Assembly: GCA_011032825.1 (NCBI GenBank)
Contig: JAADJZ010000010.1
Location: forward strand, 744,001 to 808,000
Origin: Massariosphaeria phaeospora
Taxonomy: Eukaryota > Ascomycota > Dothideomycetes > Pleosporales
Length of the DNA: 64,000 nucleotides
Reading direction: 5' to 3'
This document shows, one piece after another, positions 33,561 through 43,250 of this stretch; within the stretch, counting starts at the first letter, position 1, and each line of letters begins with the position of its first letter. Position numbers and translations under genes: made by a program. The notes under the pieces were generated by a model, which saw only the letters and a program-made list of their open reading frames with translations, was not told the DNA's origin and did not search any database.

Positions 33561-35437
33561 CTGTTTTTTTATGTAACGTTGTTAAAATGTTAAAAATCTA
33601 CGCACAGTTTTAATTTCTTGTTTTTCTTAAGTACAAACAATATTAGCAAAGCTATTAAGCTTTCGCTTAGTTGTATGTATTCTCGCTAGATATTTCTTTA
33701 AATGTATTTTTTTAATTTCTTTTGCTAGTCGTAAGTTAGGAAATACATTAGTCTTAGTCGCAGTTTTGTTCCTTTCTTAAGAATAATTTTATAATTTTAT
33801 TTTTAATAGTCTGCTAGGTCGTGCTTTTTGTTTTTTTTTAAAAAACTTTCAAACTTCGCTTAGTATTTAGTAGAAAGGTTTTTAAACTCTTTTTTTTGTT
33901 TTTTAAAAAGGTTAAATCGTAGTTTGCTCGCTACTAAAGGCGCAACCCGTTGTATCTATATAACGCTTATTTGCTAAGAGTTTTTTTTACAAATTCTCGC
34001 AATTTTGTAAAGTAAAATTAAACTAATTTTCTTATTCTTAGGTAAGCTTTAAATTGTTAATTTGTTTTGTTGTACTATAGCAACTTTCTTTTTAAGCCTT
34101 CGGCTGCGTATTGTTTCGTTTTTTTAATTAATGTCAAAGTTGTGTTTTTGTAGCTAGTCGTACTTAATATACATGTTAAAACTTTTAAAGTTTATAATAT
34201 TAATACACTGTCGATGCTTAATACTCGCAACTTTTAATTTAACTTTATAAGTTTTTAAGTTAATTAAACTGTTTCTATACTTTAGTAGTTGTCTGTTAGC
34301 TAACACTATTTGTATTAGTTAATCTTTAATTTAATAAAGTATCTTGTTTCTTTTTACTTATTTTAGAGAGACTAATGTTTAAGCAGCTTTGCTATTAAGT
34401 AGTGCAGTAAGCTTTTAGCTTGCAACTTTCGCTTTTACTTTTATGTAATTCTATTTTAGTTGCGTTTTTTGTACGCTTTGTACAGTTGTGCTAAAAGCAC
34501 TTATACTATTCTAACCGTAGGTCTAGTAGCCCGCTAGTTTTTTGCTAAAAAAGTTTTTAAAACTTGTTCTTTTAAGATGTTTTACTACTCGTAGTAATTG
34601 CACTAGTTAATAAAACATTTCTATAGCTGTAAGTATTTGCTATAGTTTTAATTTTTAAGATTTTATCTAGTTGCGTATTTTTATAGCTAATAGATCGCGC
34701 ATTTTTAAGTGCAAAAAAGCTAGCGTGCTGCTTAGCACGTATCGTAGTTTTCTATGCATAATTTATTATTGCATTCTAAGTAGTTCTTGTTTTTTAGACT
34801 TATAAGCTACTATTTTGTAATATGCTTGCTAAACTAGTGTATTTAATATTTCTTGTTGTAGCACTGCGCTTATGCGCGGCTTCTGCTGTAGTTTTTAAAC
34901 TAATTGTCGTAGTTGTGTACGTAACATTCTGTTACTGTACATTTGCTATCTTTAAGTAAAACGTGTAATAGTAATTTTAGCTATTGTTGCGCAAAAATTC
35001 TATTGTTTGCGTAGTACATGCAGTTTTTTTTGTTGCACTAGTACTAAAGCAGGTTTCTGTAATTGTCTTAATTAGCGAACTTTATTTTCTTTTTTATTAG
35101 TTCTTGTTGTGCTTTTGCTACTTTTGCAGCTTTTTATTTTTGTAGTTCTTTAATTTGTAGTTCTTTAAACTATTAGTTGTAGTACTAGGCAATGTAAGTA
35201 GTTCTACCGCACATCTAGCACTCGTAGTTTTAAAGTTAATTTGTAATTTCTTTTGCTTGCAAATAGGCAGGTTTTGTTTTCTAGTCTAATAGTTTCTTTG
35301 CTATTAGGTTTTCAACTTTAACTTACTTGCTGTCTAGTTCTTTGTAGATTTTTAGATATAGTGTAGCTACTCGTTGTAGTTAGATTATAGCAATAGTAGC
35401 AGCTTGCGCGCCTGCTACTTTCTATAGTATTTCTAAG

Positions 35438-35478
35438 TAGTTTCTGCAAAAGTATTCGTTTTTACTGCATTAAAAACA
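35438..35478 (-). pseudogene. Gag zinc-knuckle remnant
   Basis: The minus strand shows Cys-x2-Cys-x4-Tyr-x4-Tyr spacing, expected from a CCHC knuckle after CAC-to-TAC and TGC-to-TAC changes. It lies on the 5' side of the pol remnants, where gag belongs. Confidence 0.5.
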
Positions 35479-36438
35479 TACTTTATTGTTGTAACGCTTC
35501 TAGCGTTTTTCTTTAGACAGCTCGTTTTTAGAGTTTTGTTTTGTTAAAGTAGCGTTCTTTTTATTAAACTGCTTTTGTAGTAGTTTGTTGTTTTAAATTT
35601 GTCTAATGCTGTCGATATCTATTAAGTCGTAGTAATAGGTTTTTTTAATTGTAGCTACTAGGCGTATGTATAGTTTAATAGTAAACTTGCGTTTTTACTA
35701 TTGTTGCTATAGTTAGTTGTTAATTTGTACTGCAGTTTTAATTAACTTTTTAAGTTCTTTAGGTTTTTTGCTTTAACTAATTTTATTTTTTACATGTTCT
35801 TTTAGTCCTGCGTAGTAGAACTCGCATAAGCTTTGTTTTTCTACGTTGTTTACTTTAGCTTAAATTCTTTTAAACTTAATTGTATATTTACCTGCAGATT
35901 TTTTTTGTCGTAGTAGTTTAAGTTTGTTTATTGCTTGTTAAGTTTTGTCTACTTTCTCGTAGATCGTATAAAGCTTTTTTTTAAACAATTCTTAGTTTTT
36001 GAAAATGCGTTGCGTGTTTTGCTTTATTTCTTGCTTGCTATTGCTTTTAACATAGTTGTTTGCGTGTAGCTAAAACTACTTTGCTGCGTTATTTTTTATG
36101 TGCATTTTAGCTACAAAGATTTTGTTTTGTTTTATAAAAAAGCTCGTTGCATAGTAACAGTAGTAAAAGTTGATGTTCGTAAAGAATAATCGTAGTGTCT
36201 TTTTTTTTTTGCTATATTTCTCTAAGGACAGTGCTTTCGCGGCACTACTAGTTTCTTAACTTTTTAAAATTGCTACTATTTCTAACAGTTCGCTAATTTG
36301 CTTGCTTATTTGTTCTATCTAGTTAGCTTGCTTTGCTAGTACCGTTGCTGCGGTGCGTGCTAGTGCTCTAGCGCTGCTACTACTTAAGCTTGCTAAAGTT
36401 GTTATGTTGTTTTAGTTCTAAACCTAAAGTAGTTAACG

Positions 36439-36940
36439 TGTTATTAAAAGTGTTCTTTTATCGAAAGTACGAGTTATTGAACTTAGAGATTTTGCCTAAG
36501 GAATTGTTCTATGTTCGAAAAGCTTAGTAACAACAAAAAAAACAATTTTAATTTTATCTCGAATAGAATAACAAAGTAACAATCTGTTGCTTATAGATTT
36601 AATCTATGTATAAAATATACTTAGAAAAGTTAACTACAAAGAATTTAAACTATAAAAGAAATTCTGCTAATCTATATAGTTCTATAATTCTTTGCTAAAA
36701 GCATTTTGCTTTGCTTGCTACGTTTTACTACGCTGTAGCGCTCGTAGCGCTCGTAGCAACTATTACTTAGTGTGCTACGTGCTAAGGCTTTGTAGCACTC
36801 GTAGCGCATTACGTAACTTTTGCTAATCTAATTTTATCTTGCGCGTTGCTGTACTTTTGTTTTGCAAACTTACAAGCTTTAACAACTTTTCTACGTTGTT
36901 GCTTAGTTTGCGATACCTAGTATCGTTTTTGTTTGTAACA
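36439..36940 (-). repeat. 5' LTR of the gypsy element
   Basis: 502 bp, the same length as the other LTR. Its ends TGTTA/TAACA are intact. Most differences between the two LTRs are C/T and G/A transitions. Confidence 0.9.
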
Positions 36941-37911
36941 CCTTAGTGTTTTCAAGACAGTGTAGTTCTGTTTACGTTAAACTTATTAGCTATTGCTTAG
37001 TATGTGAATTTTTTTTCTAGTTTAAGCAATTTAATCGCTGCAAGCGCGGCTTCTATAGCTGTTGTAGTAGTTAAGATGCAACGCGTTAAAGTTAGTAGCT
37101 TGTTTGGTGTTTTGGTGTTTCTTAAGCGCTGCGCGACTTCGGGCGCCGCGCGCACAAGCACGGTACAGCCGATAAGCTACCTCGCATTGAAATATATGCA
37201 TTATTCTAATTTTAACGCGTTGCATTTCTACTAACATGAACTTAATCGAAGCTGCGATTAAAGCAATTGAATTGTGTAAAGCTAGCACATTTTTCTTTTA
37301 CCGCAAAGTTGCGCAATAGTTTAGTGTTAATCGCACTACACTGTTGCAACGGCATAAAAGCAGAACGCAGTTTTATACAGCTGCATTACAACAACAGCAA
37401 CTACTTAACTTACAACAAAAGTAGAAACTTGTAAAATACATAAAAAAATGCACAAAGCAAAGCTTGCTACTAATAAAAAAAATAGTACAAAATTTCGCTA
37501 GCGCAGTTGCAAAATAGAAAGCTTTACATGCGTAAGTTTCGCGCTTTTTGCATCGCTATAAAGCCGAGCTTACTACTAAATAAAGCGCTAGAATTGATTG
37601 CAATTGTTACTAAGCTAACTTACATAAGAAATACAACCTATACTTTTAACTACTGCATAGAAAAATGCAAGAGTACAACGTTAAAGCGCGCAACACCTAT
37701 AATATAAATAAAAAAAGCTTTTTTGTTAGCATTACTACACGCTCAAAACGCGTCTTTTCTAAAGCAGTTTGGTAGGCAAAACTGCGTACAGCAGCTATAC
37801 AAGATAGCAATAGAAAATAAATTACGCTTTTAGCTTGTATTTGCGCTAATAGTAAAGCGCTGCCGCTTGCTTTTATCTACGAAGAAAAAGCTAGCTTGCA
37901 ATCAAGCTAAG

Positions 37912-38414
37912 TGTTACGAACAAAAACGATACTAGGTATCGTAGACTAAGCAACGACGCAAAAGAGTTGTTAGAGCTTGCAAGTTTGCAAAACGAAAGTA
38001 CAACAATGCGCGAAGCAGAATTAGGTTAGCAGTTACGTAACAGTAATTAGTGCGATTAAAACCTTAGCGAACTAAGCACACTAAGCGGCGAGCGCTTAGC
38101 TAGCTTAAAGTGCTTAGCAACTAAGCGCACTAAGTAGACTAAGTAGAACGCTTTTAGCGAAGAATTATAGAACTATATAGATTAGTAGAATTTCTTTTAC
38201 AATTTAGATTTTTTGTAGTTAACTTTTTTAAGTACATTTTATATATAGATTAGATTTATAGGCAACACATTGTTACTTTGTTATTCTATTTAAGATAAAA
38301 TTGAGATTGTTTTTTTTTATTGTTATTAAGCTTTTTGAACATAGAACAATTTCTTAGGCGAAATCTTCGAGTCTAATTACAATTACTTTCGGTAAAAGAA
38401 CACTTCTAATAACA
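37912..38414 (+). repeat. Solo LTR of the same gypsy family, in copy C
   Basis: The 503 bp start TGTTACGAAC and end AATAACA, in inverted orientation relative to the LTRs of the full element. Flanks are CTAAG (37907-37911) and CTAGG (38415-38419), a 5-bp target duplication differing by one transition. The empty site is preserved in copy A, which reads AAGCTAGGTTAAC at this point. No internal region remains, so it arose by LTR-LTR recombination. Confidence 0.92.
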
Positions 38415-38637
38415 CTAGGTTAACGACGTTGAAGCTAGAAAACACTAAGTATTTATAGCTAACTTAACTTTAGAATAAACAAATAACGATATCGAATTAG
38501 CTTAGCTTAAGCAGCTGTTCGAGTGCTACACAAAGCAAAAAGCGCGCTAGCAATAGCGCTTTTTCTTTGTTAACAGCTACGGCAGCTACTTTACGCGCGA
38601 GTTTATAAACTTTTGCAACGCTAATAAGATTCTACTA

Positions 38638-40469
38638 ACGTAAAGTACTAGTAAACTCAACAAACTAGTAAACCTAACAAAATATCTTGGCACAACTAAC
38701 TTATCTTAAAGAATATTAAATTAATTGCTATCAAACAAGAAACCTGCGTACGTCGTGCTAGTTTTAGATTCAAAAGCTTTTTTTGTATTCTTTTAGCAAG
38801 TTTAGGCATTGTGTCTTGTATTACTACAGTTTCTACAGCGCCGTAGAGCTAGTTGTGCTTTTTTTTAACTTTCTTTACTACGCGCTTTTTTTAATAGCTA
38901 AAGCGCTGTAAACGCTTTAGCAGCTACTTGTGCTAATTTGTTACTATACTCTATTGTACTACTATGCTAAATTCGCTTTCGTTTGCGCAATTTCCGCTTA
39001 GTTATCTTTGCTAATTAATTTTCAAGCTCTTTGATACGGTAGTCCTTAAGCGCGTTCTAATGCAGCATTAATTTAGCTCTTTTTACAAGCTAAAAAAAGC
39101 TACTCTGCGCTAAAGTAAGCAATTTAGTAATAGAATCGCGTACTAGCTTTAATTGCGATCTAAATTTAAGTGTATTGCTTAGAGTTTTTAACTGCTACGG
39201 CGTTTCTAGTGCAAAGAGTAGTAGCAAAGTACGCAGCCGTACTTTAAAACAACTAAGAACTACTTGCGCGTTAATAGAAACTAGCTTTAAAACTTTAAAA
39301 GCTTTCTTGCAGTTCTTTGTTGTAAACACTTTAAAAAACGCGTCTCTAAAGGCTAGCAGAAAGCTTTTTTTGTTAATATAAAAAACGCGCTAGCGCGCTA
39401 AGTCTTAAACGCGTTAAAAGTACTTTAGCTTTAGTAGCAAAAAGCAAACTACATCTAGCAGCTAAAGGATATAAAATAAATAAGCTAGCATGCAAAGCGT
39501 AAAAATCTTGTTCTTAAAGCAATAGTTTTTGAAATCTTAAAATTAGTAGCTCTCATAGCCGTTTAAAATAAGTAGCTAATACTTTTTTACCTAACGCGCT
39601 TTTGTATGCGCGTTAAAGTGCTTTAACTATTTAAAACTAAAAGCGTTGTCTGTCTAGCCGTTCTTAGAAACTAAAAGCTTTTAATTGCTAGGTATAAAGT
39701 TTTTTTTGTACTATGCTAAGATGTAAACGCGCTTTTTGTAGATAATAAATAGCAAGATCGCGTACTCTGCGGCGCAAATGCTTTGAATAACTGTTACCTA
39801 CTTTCAATTGCCTAGCTGAATAAAATTAGGTTGAGTACGTTTTTAAAAGCTTGTAACGACTTTTATAAAGCTAATTACGCCTATTTAAAAGCTAGTTTTG
39901 TTAAAGTTGTGCACGTTGTCGTTGTAAACGCCGTACTTAGCTTTAGTATTCTCTACTAGCTTGAACTACGCGCCAATTATCTTTGAATTCTTTTGAAGTA
40001 TTCTTTGCCTATTTTTAGCTCGATTGAAAGCTATTTTGAGCTTAGATAAACGCGTTACGAAGCGCGCAGGCTAGTTCTTGCTTACTAGCCTGCTACTACG
40101 CTCGCCTAGCAGTTTATTAGCTATATTAGCTACTTTAGATAAAAAGAGCGCAAATTCTTGCGCGTTAAAGTTAAGAATGTATTAGACAATTGTTTTTTTT
40201 TTAGTGCTTGTAAGCTTACAGAGAGTAAACGTAGTTTTTAAGCTAAAAAGTGTTTCTTTATTGCGTTTAGCAAGTTGACAGTAATTAACAGTAAAAAACT
40301 GTGCAGCTGCGCAAAAGCTTTAGAATTTGCTAGCTCTAAAAGCTTTAAGAGCAAAGAGAAGTTTGCTTTTGTATTTACGTAATTGCGCGTTCGTAGGTGT
40401 AAGCATAGTAGAAGCAAGTTAGTATTCGTAGTCTTAGCGTTTTTTAGCCGAGTTACTAGTAGTTTACGT
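38638..40469 (-). mobile_element. Second-family Fot1/Tan1-like DNA transposon nested in copy C
   Basis: This 1832-bp element has ends ACGTAAAGTACTAGTAA and, at the right end in complement, ACGTAAACTACTAGTAA. It is flanked by TA at 38636-38637 and 40470-40471. The minus strand reads a decayed transposase with KYGVYNDNVHNFNKTSF, then GVISFIKVVTSF, NFIQLGN, WVTVIQSI-like and AILLFIIY. This is the DDE block of the Fot1/Tan1 group, with the first catalytic Asp changed to Asn. It is a different family from copies A to C. Confidence 0.88.
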
Positions 40470-41615
40470 TAGCTGTTTTTTATTTATTTAACTTACACTT
40501 TACAGCTGCTTGATGTAGTGTTGTTTTTTTCTTTTTCAAATTACTACTCGTAAGAACTCAACTGCTACCTACACCAATCGCAAGGGCTTATTAGTGTCAA
40601 GAAAAGCAACTTTTTTTCAATATTCTAGTTAGCGTGGGGCACTACAATAAGAAGGAAAACTATACAGAAAAGTTTTGAAGCTACGAGCATGTAGTCGATA
40701 GATGCAAAGGTTATACTCAAACGCTTCAACACTACTACTTTAGATCAAGATAAAAATATAGAACTGCAGAAGCTTAGTAATAGAAATAGTTGAAATAATA
40801 TACAAAAAATTCTAGACGCTGCAGTCCTAGATAAGGCAAAAGATAAAGCTAAACGCTTTGCTAGTACATTACACTCTCTACAAGTTTAAAACGAGCTACT
40901 TTACTACAAAAACAATGGCCTCTGCGCGGCACTTACTACTAAACAAAAGCATAAGAAGAAAATTAAGGTCTTAGACTTACAGCAGCGCAAGGAGTACTAT
41001 AGCAGCGCTGTACTGTAGAGTTCTCGCAAGATCCGAGAAGCTTAAGTGCGCAAGACAGTCAAACAACACGAAAAGAAGTAGATAAAACTCTAGAAAACTT
41101 ACTAAAGAGAGCTCAAAGCTGCAGCTACACTATACAAAAAGCAGATAGCAGAAAAAGCAAAGGCGCTGCGACAAATTGCGAAAGAGCGTGCTAATAAAGA
41201 GCAGAAAGCGAGGGCTGCAGAGCTAGCTGCCGCGAGCGCGCTCAAAAAGCAACAACGCAACGCTGCAACCTCACAAAAATCTTGCGATATACTAAACAAA
41301 GGCAAGCGAGCAGCTTTACAAAGCGCTGCACTAAAATTTACAAAGAAGCGTCGCGTTATAGGTGCTAAAAGTAGTGTTAATGCTGCACCTCTGCTGCCGC
41401 AGCTTCCACCCAAAACTACCACGCGCGGCCGCCAAATTAAGGTACTACAAAAGTTCAAATAGTACAAACGTTGCGCAAGCCTCTATATAGTAATACACAA
41501 GAAAATCTCACAATAATTGAATTTGTATGTGGCTGTACAGCCTCATTTTCGCGGTTGCTGATTTTAGTTGAGGTGGCTCATCGGCTGTACCGGCTCATCC
41601 GGCGCATGGGCACTG

Positions 41616-42133
41616 TAGACCTAATGCATTTTTCCCGGGCTAGGTACCTAGCTCCGACTCTGGACGAGATAAATACAAAGGGCAAACTATTATTGCCAGT
41701 CCAGGAACGCTATTCAGGCGAGGCTTACTTGAGCATCACTTGATCATTAATAGCTTGCGCCTTACGGATAGCAGCTTAGTACGGCCTAGCGAACAGTCAG
41801 CAGCACTTAAGGTAGCTAGCTTTACGTCATCCAGCCGTTTCTTGGCTGCGTCCCTTCGAGAGCTTCCAGCTCAGCCGGGCTCGCTCATCCACCCGACGAC
41901 GCAGCCCTGCGGCGCCACCTTCAGCTCGCCGTTGCACACCACATATGTATCCTCCTGCGCGGACCTCCAATTGACATATTGCGCCCACACTTTCTCCGCG
42001 CGACTCCGAGTCCTGCGCCGCACAAGATTCACCTCGCGCGACCGCATCAGCACACGCCGCCAGCAGCCGCACCTCATATGCTGACCAGCATCACCACCCA
42101 CTCTCATATCCACGCCCTCTCACCACCCACATC
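41616..42133. promoter_or_regulatory. Right flank of the island, promoter of the membrane-protein gene
   Basis: Composition returns to normal immediately after the TA at 41616-41617. CA- and TC-rich leader sequence precedes the start codon at 42134. Confidence 0.5.
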
Positions 42134-42862
42134 ATGAACGGCGGCGTCGTCTTCCTCATAATCCTGCTGCTCGCCGTCTTCGGCGGCTACGGCGGCTGGG
42201 TCTTCTACTCGCGGTTCCAAGCCAAGAAGCTCGGTCTCCCCCCACCGCCGCTCAACCCGTTCGCCCGCTCCACTACCGCACCTAACTACCCAGCGCCCGC
42301 GTCCGCCGGCATCCGCGGCTGGATCGAATCCCAGATACGCAGATTCAAGAACCGGAACAACCGCTCTGCGACAGGCGCATACGAAGAGCCGTCGACGTAC
42401 GCAGGCGCACCGCGCGGGCGAGGCGCGGGCCACAGACTGGACCCCGATGAAGCTTGGGATGCGCGCGTAGGCAATGAAGCGTACTACGAAGAGCAAGAGC
42501 TCGGCCTCCATGCGCCGCAAAACGAGTCCGCGAATCCGTACTCGAATCCGCACACCGGCTATGGAGTGCCCGAACCGAGTTTCCACGCTGAACCGGAGCG
42601 CGGTAGGAGTCGGACGCGCGAGTACGAAGAGGGTGGCTTGCACGATGGCCGGGGCACGCGCGAGAATCCGTTTGGCGATGAGAACGCGGCGAGTCTGCGG
42701 GGCGTGAGTCCGCGACCGCTGGATTATAGCCAGGATACAAGTTACGGGGGCGGTGCGCCGCCGCCGTTGAAGACGAAGGGGCTCAAGAAGACGAATAGTG
42801 GTAGTGCGGATAACAGCCCAACGGAGAGTAGGAAGAGCATCTTTAGGGAGAACATGGACTGA
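42134..42862 (+). CDS. Small single-pass membrane protein, conserved fungal type
   Basis: A single exon encodes 242 residues. The N-terminus is a hydrophobic helix of about 20 residues (VVFLIILLLAVFGGYGGWVFY), probably a signal anchor with no luminal domain of size. It is followed by FQAKKLGLPPPPLNPF and a long disordered, charged tail rich in Arg, Glu, Gly, Pro and Tyr. Proteins of this layout are common in ascomycetes, sometimes under the misleading name acid phosphatase-like, but I see no phosphatase motif. The function is unknown. The gene begins 518 bp from the transposon island. Confidence 0.8.
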   Translation: MNGGVVFLIILLLAVFGGYGGWVFYSRFQAKKLGLPPPPLNPFARSTTAPNYPAPASAGIRGWIESQIRRFKNRNNRSATGAYEEPSTYAGAPRGRGAGHRLDPDEAWDARVGNEAYYEEQELGLHAPQNESANPYSNPHTGYGVPEPSFHAEPERGRSRTREYEEGGLHDGRGTRENPFGDENAASLRGVSPRPLDYSQDTSYGGGAPPPLKTKGLKKTNSGSADNSPTESRKSIFRENMD

Positions 42863-43250
42863 GCACAGGCATTTGTGATGTTTGAATGAGGCCTTCCTTT
42901 CTTCGATAGTACATATTTCTTTTAGGGCTGGTGCTAAAGCGTTTGGGTCTTGTGCGGGTAGTAGTAGTACGTCTATCCGGATTCAGCGATTTGCTGGAGA
43001 TAGGCTTTGTAATGTTCAATACACTCTCATGTCCACATGTCTACCCCTGAGTGCAGTGCGAGCGAGCTTAGACATGGTAGAAAGATCACACACAGCACAC
43101 AGCATCACGTCGTCCAACATTCTCGGGAGTATAAGAATACCTACCTTGGCTCCAGATGCCATCTTATGAAATCCTCTTCTCGAATTTTTCCACAGTATGA
43201 TCCAGTGATACAACCAAGCATCGTCTATATTCTAGTCCATAGCCACATCC
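42863..43250. other. Convergent intergenic region
   Basis: This is 3' flank of two convergent genes; no coding frame is supported. Confidence 0.5.

Larger units (their letters stand above)
29814..36940 (-). mobile_element. Ty3/gypsy LTR retrotransposon (inactive, full length)
   Basis: A 7.1-kb element has two 502-bp direct LTRs. On the minus strand the LTR begins TGTTACAAACAAA and ends AATAACA. Pol remnants read on the minus strand in the order RT, RNase H, integrase, which is Ty3/gypsy order. A purine tract AAAGAAAAAG sits just before the left LTR, marking it as the 3' LTR. The flanks TCTTG (29809-29813) and CCTTA (36941-36945) fit a 5-bp target duplication that has diverged by transitions. 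All frames carry dense stops. Confidence 0.9.
27942..37122 (-). mobile_element. Fot1/pogo-type DNA transposon, copy B, split by a retrotransposon
   Basis: After removal of the LTR element (29814-36940), about 2.05 kb remains (27942-29813 plus 36941-37122). The N-terminal HTH code lies at 37080-36941 on the minus strand (AIEAALAAIKLLKLEKK, then a decayed NRTTL). It resumes left of the retrotransposon at 29813, with the Lys/Ala-rich C-terminal part near 28500-28100. It is more diverged from A and C than they are from each other. Its ends (27942 CAAAAAACATC and the complement near 37122 CACCAAAACACC) look like degraded inverted repeats. Outer limits are approximate because A and C abut both ends. 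Confidence 0.7.
37236..41462 (+). pseudogene. Degenerate Fot1/pogo transposase of copy C, interrupted twice
   Basis: From the ATG at 37236 the frame reads MNLIEAAIKAIEL, FSVNRTTLLQRH, KKCTKQSLLLI and SRFLHRYKAEL, then KMQEYNVKARNTYN, a classic Fot1 block before the first DDE Asp. Stops stand at several Gln/Trp positions. Coding resumes after the insertions, and the last 120 codons are nearly open (Lys/Ala/Gln-rich), ending RGRQIKVLQKFK, stop at 41460-41462. Confidence 0.85.
37125..41615 (+). mobile_element. Fot1/pogo-type DNA transposon, copy C, with two nested insertions
   Basis: The element is bounded by TA at 37123-37124 and TA at 41616-41617. Its left end begins AGCGCTGCGCGACTTCGGG and its right end is the complement of CAGTGCCCATGCGCCGG, the same terminal pair as copy A. 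Subtracting the solo LTR with its target duplication (508 bp) and the second-family element (1834 bp) leaves about 2.15 kb, equal to A. It lies in inverted orientation to A. Confidence 0.88.

Noticed and set aside
39175..39381. 68-codon plus-strand frame
   Set aside because: Lies inside the second-family transposon, whose transposase reads on the minus strand; no homology in this frame.
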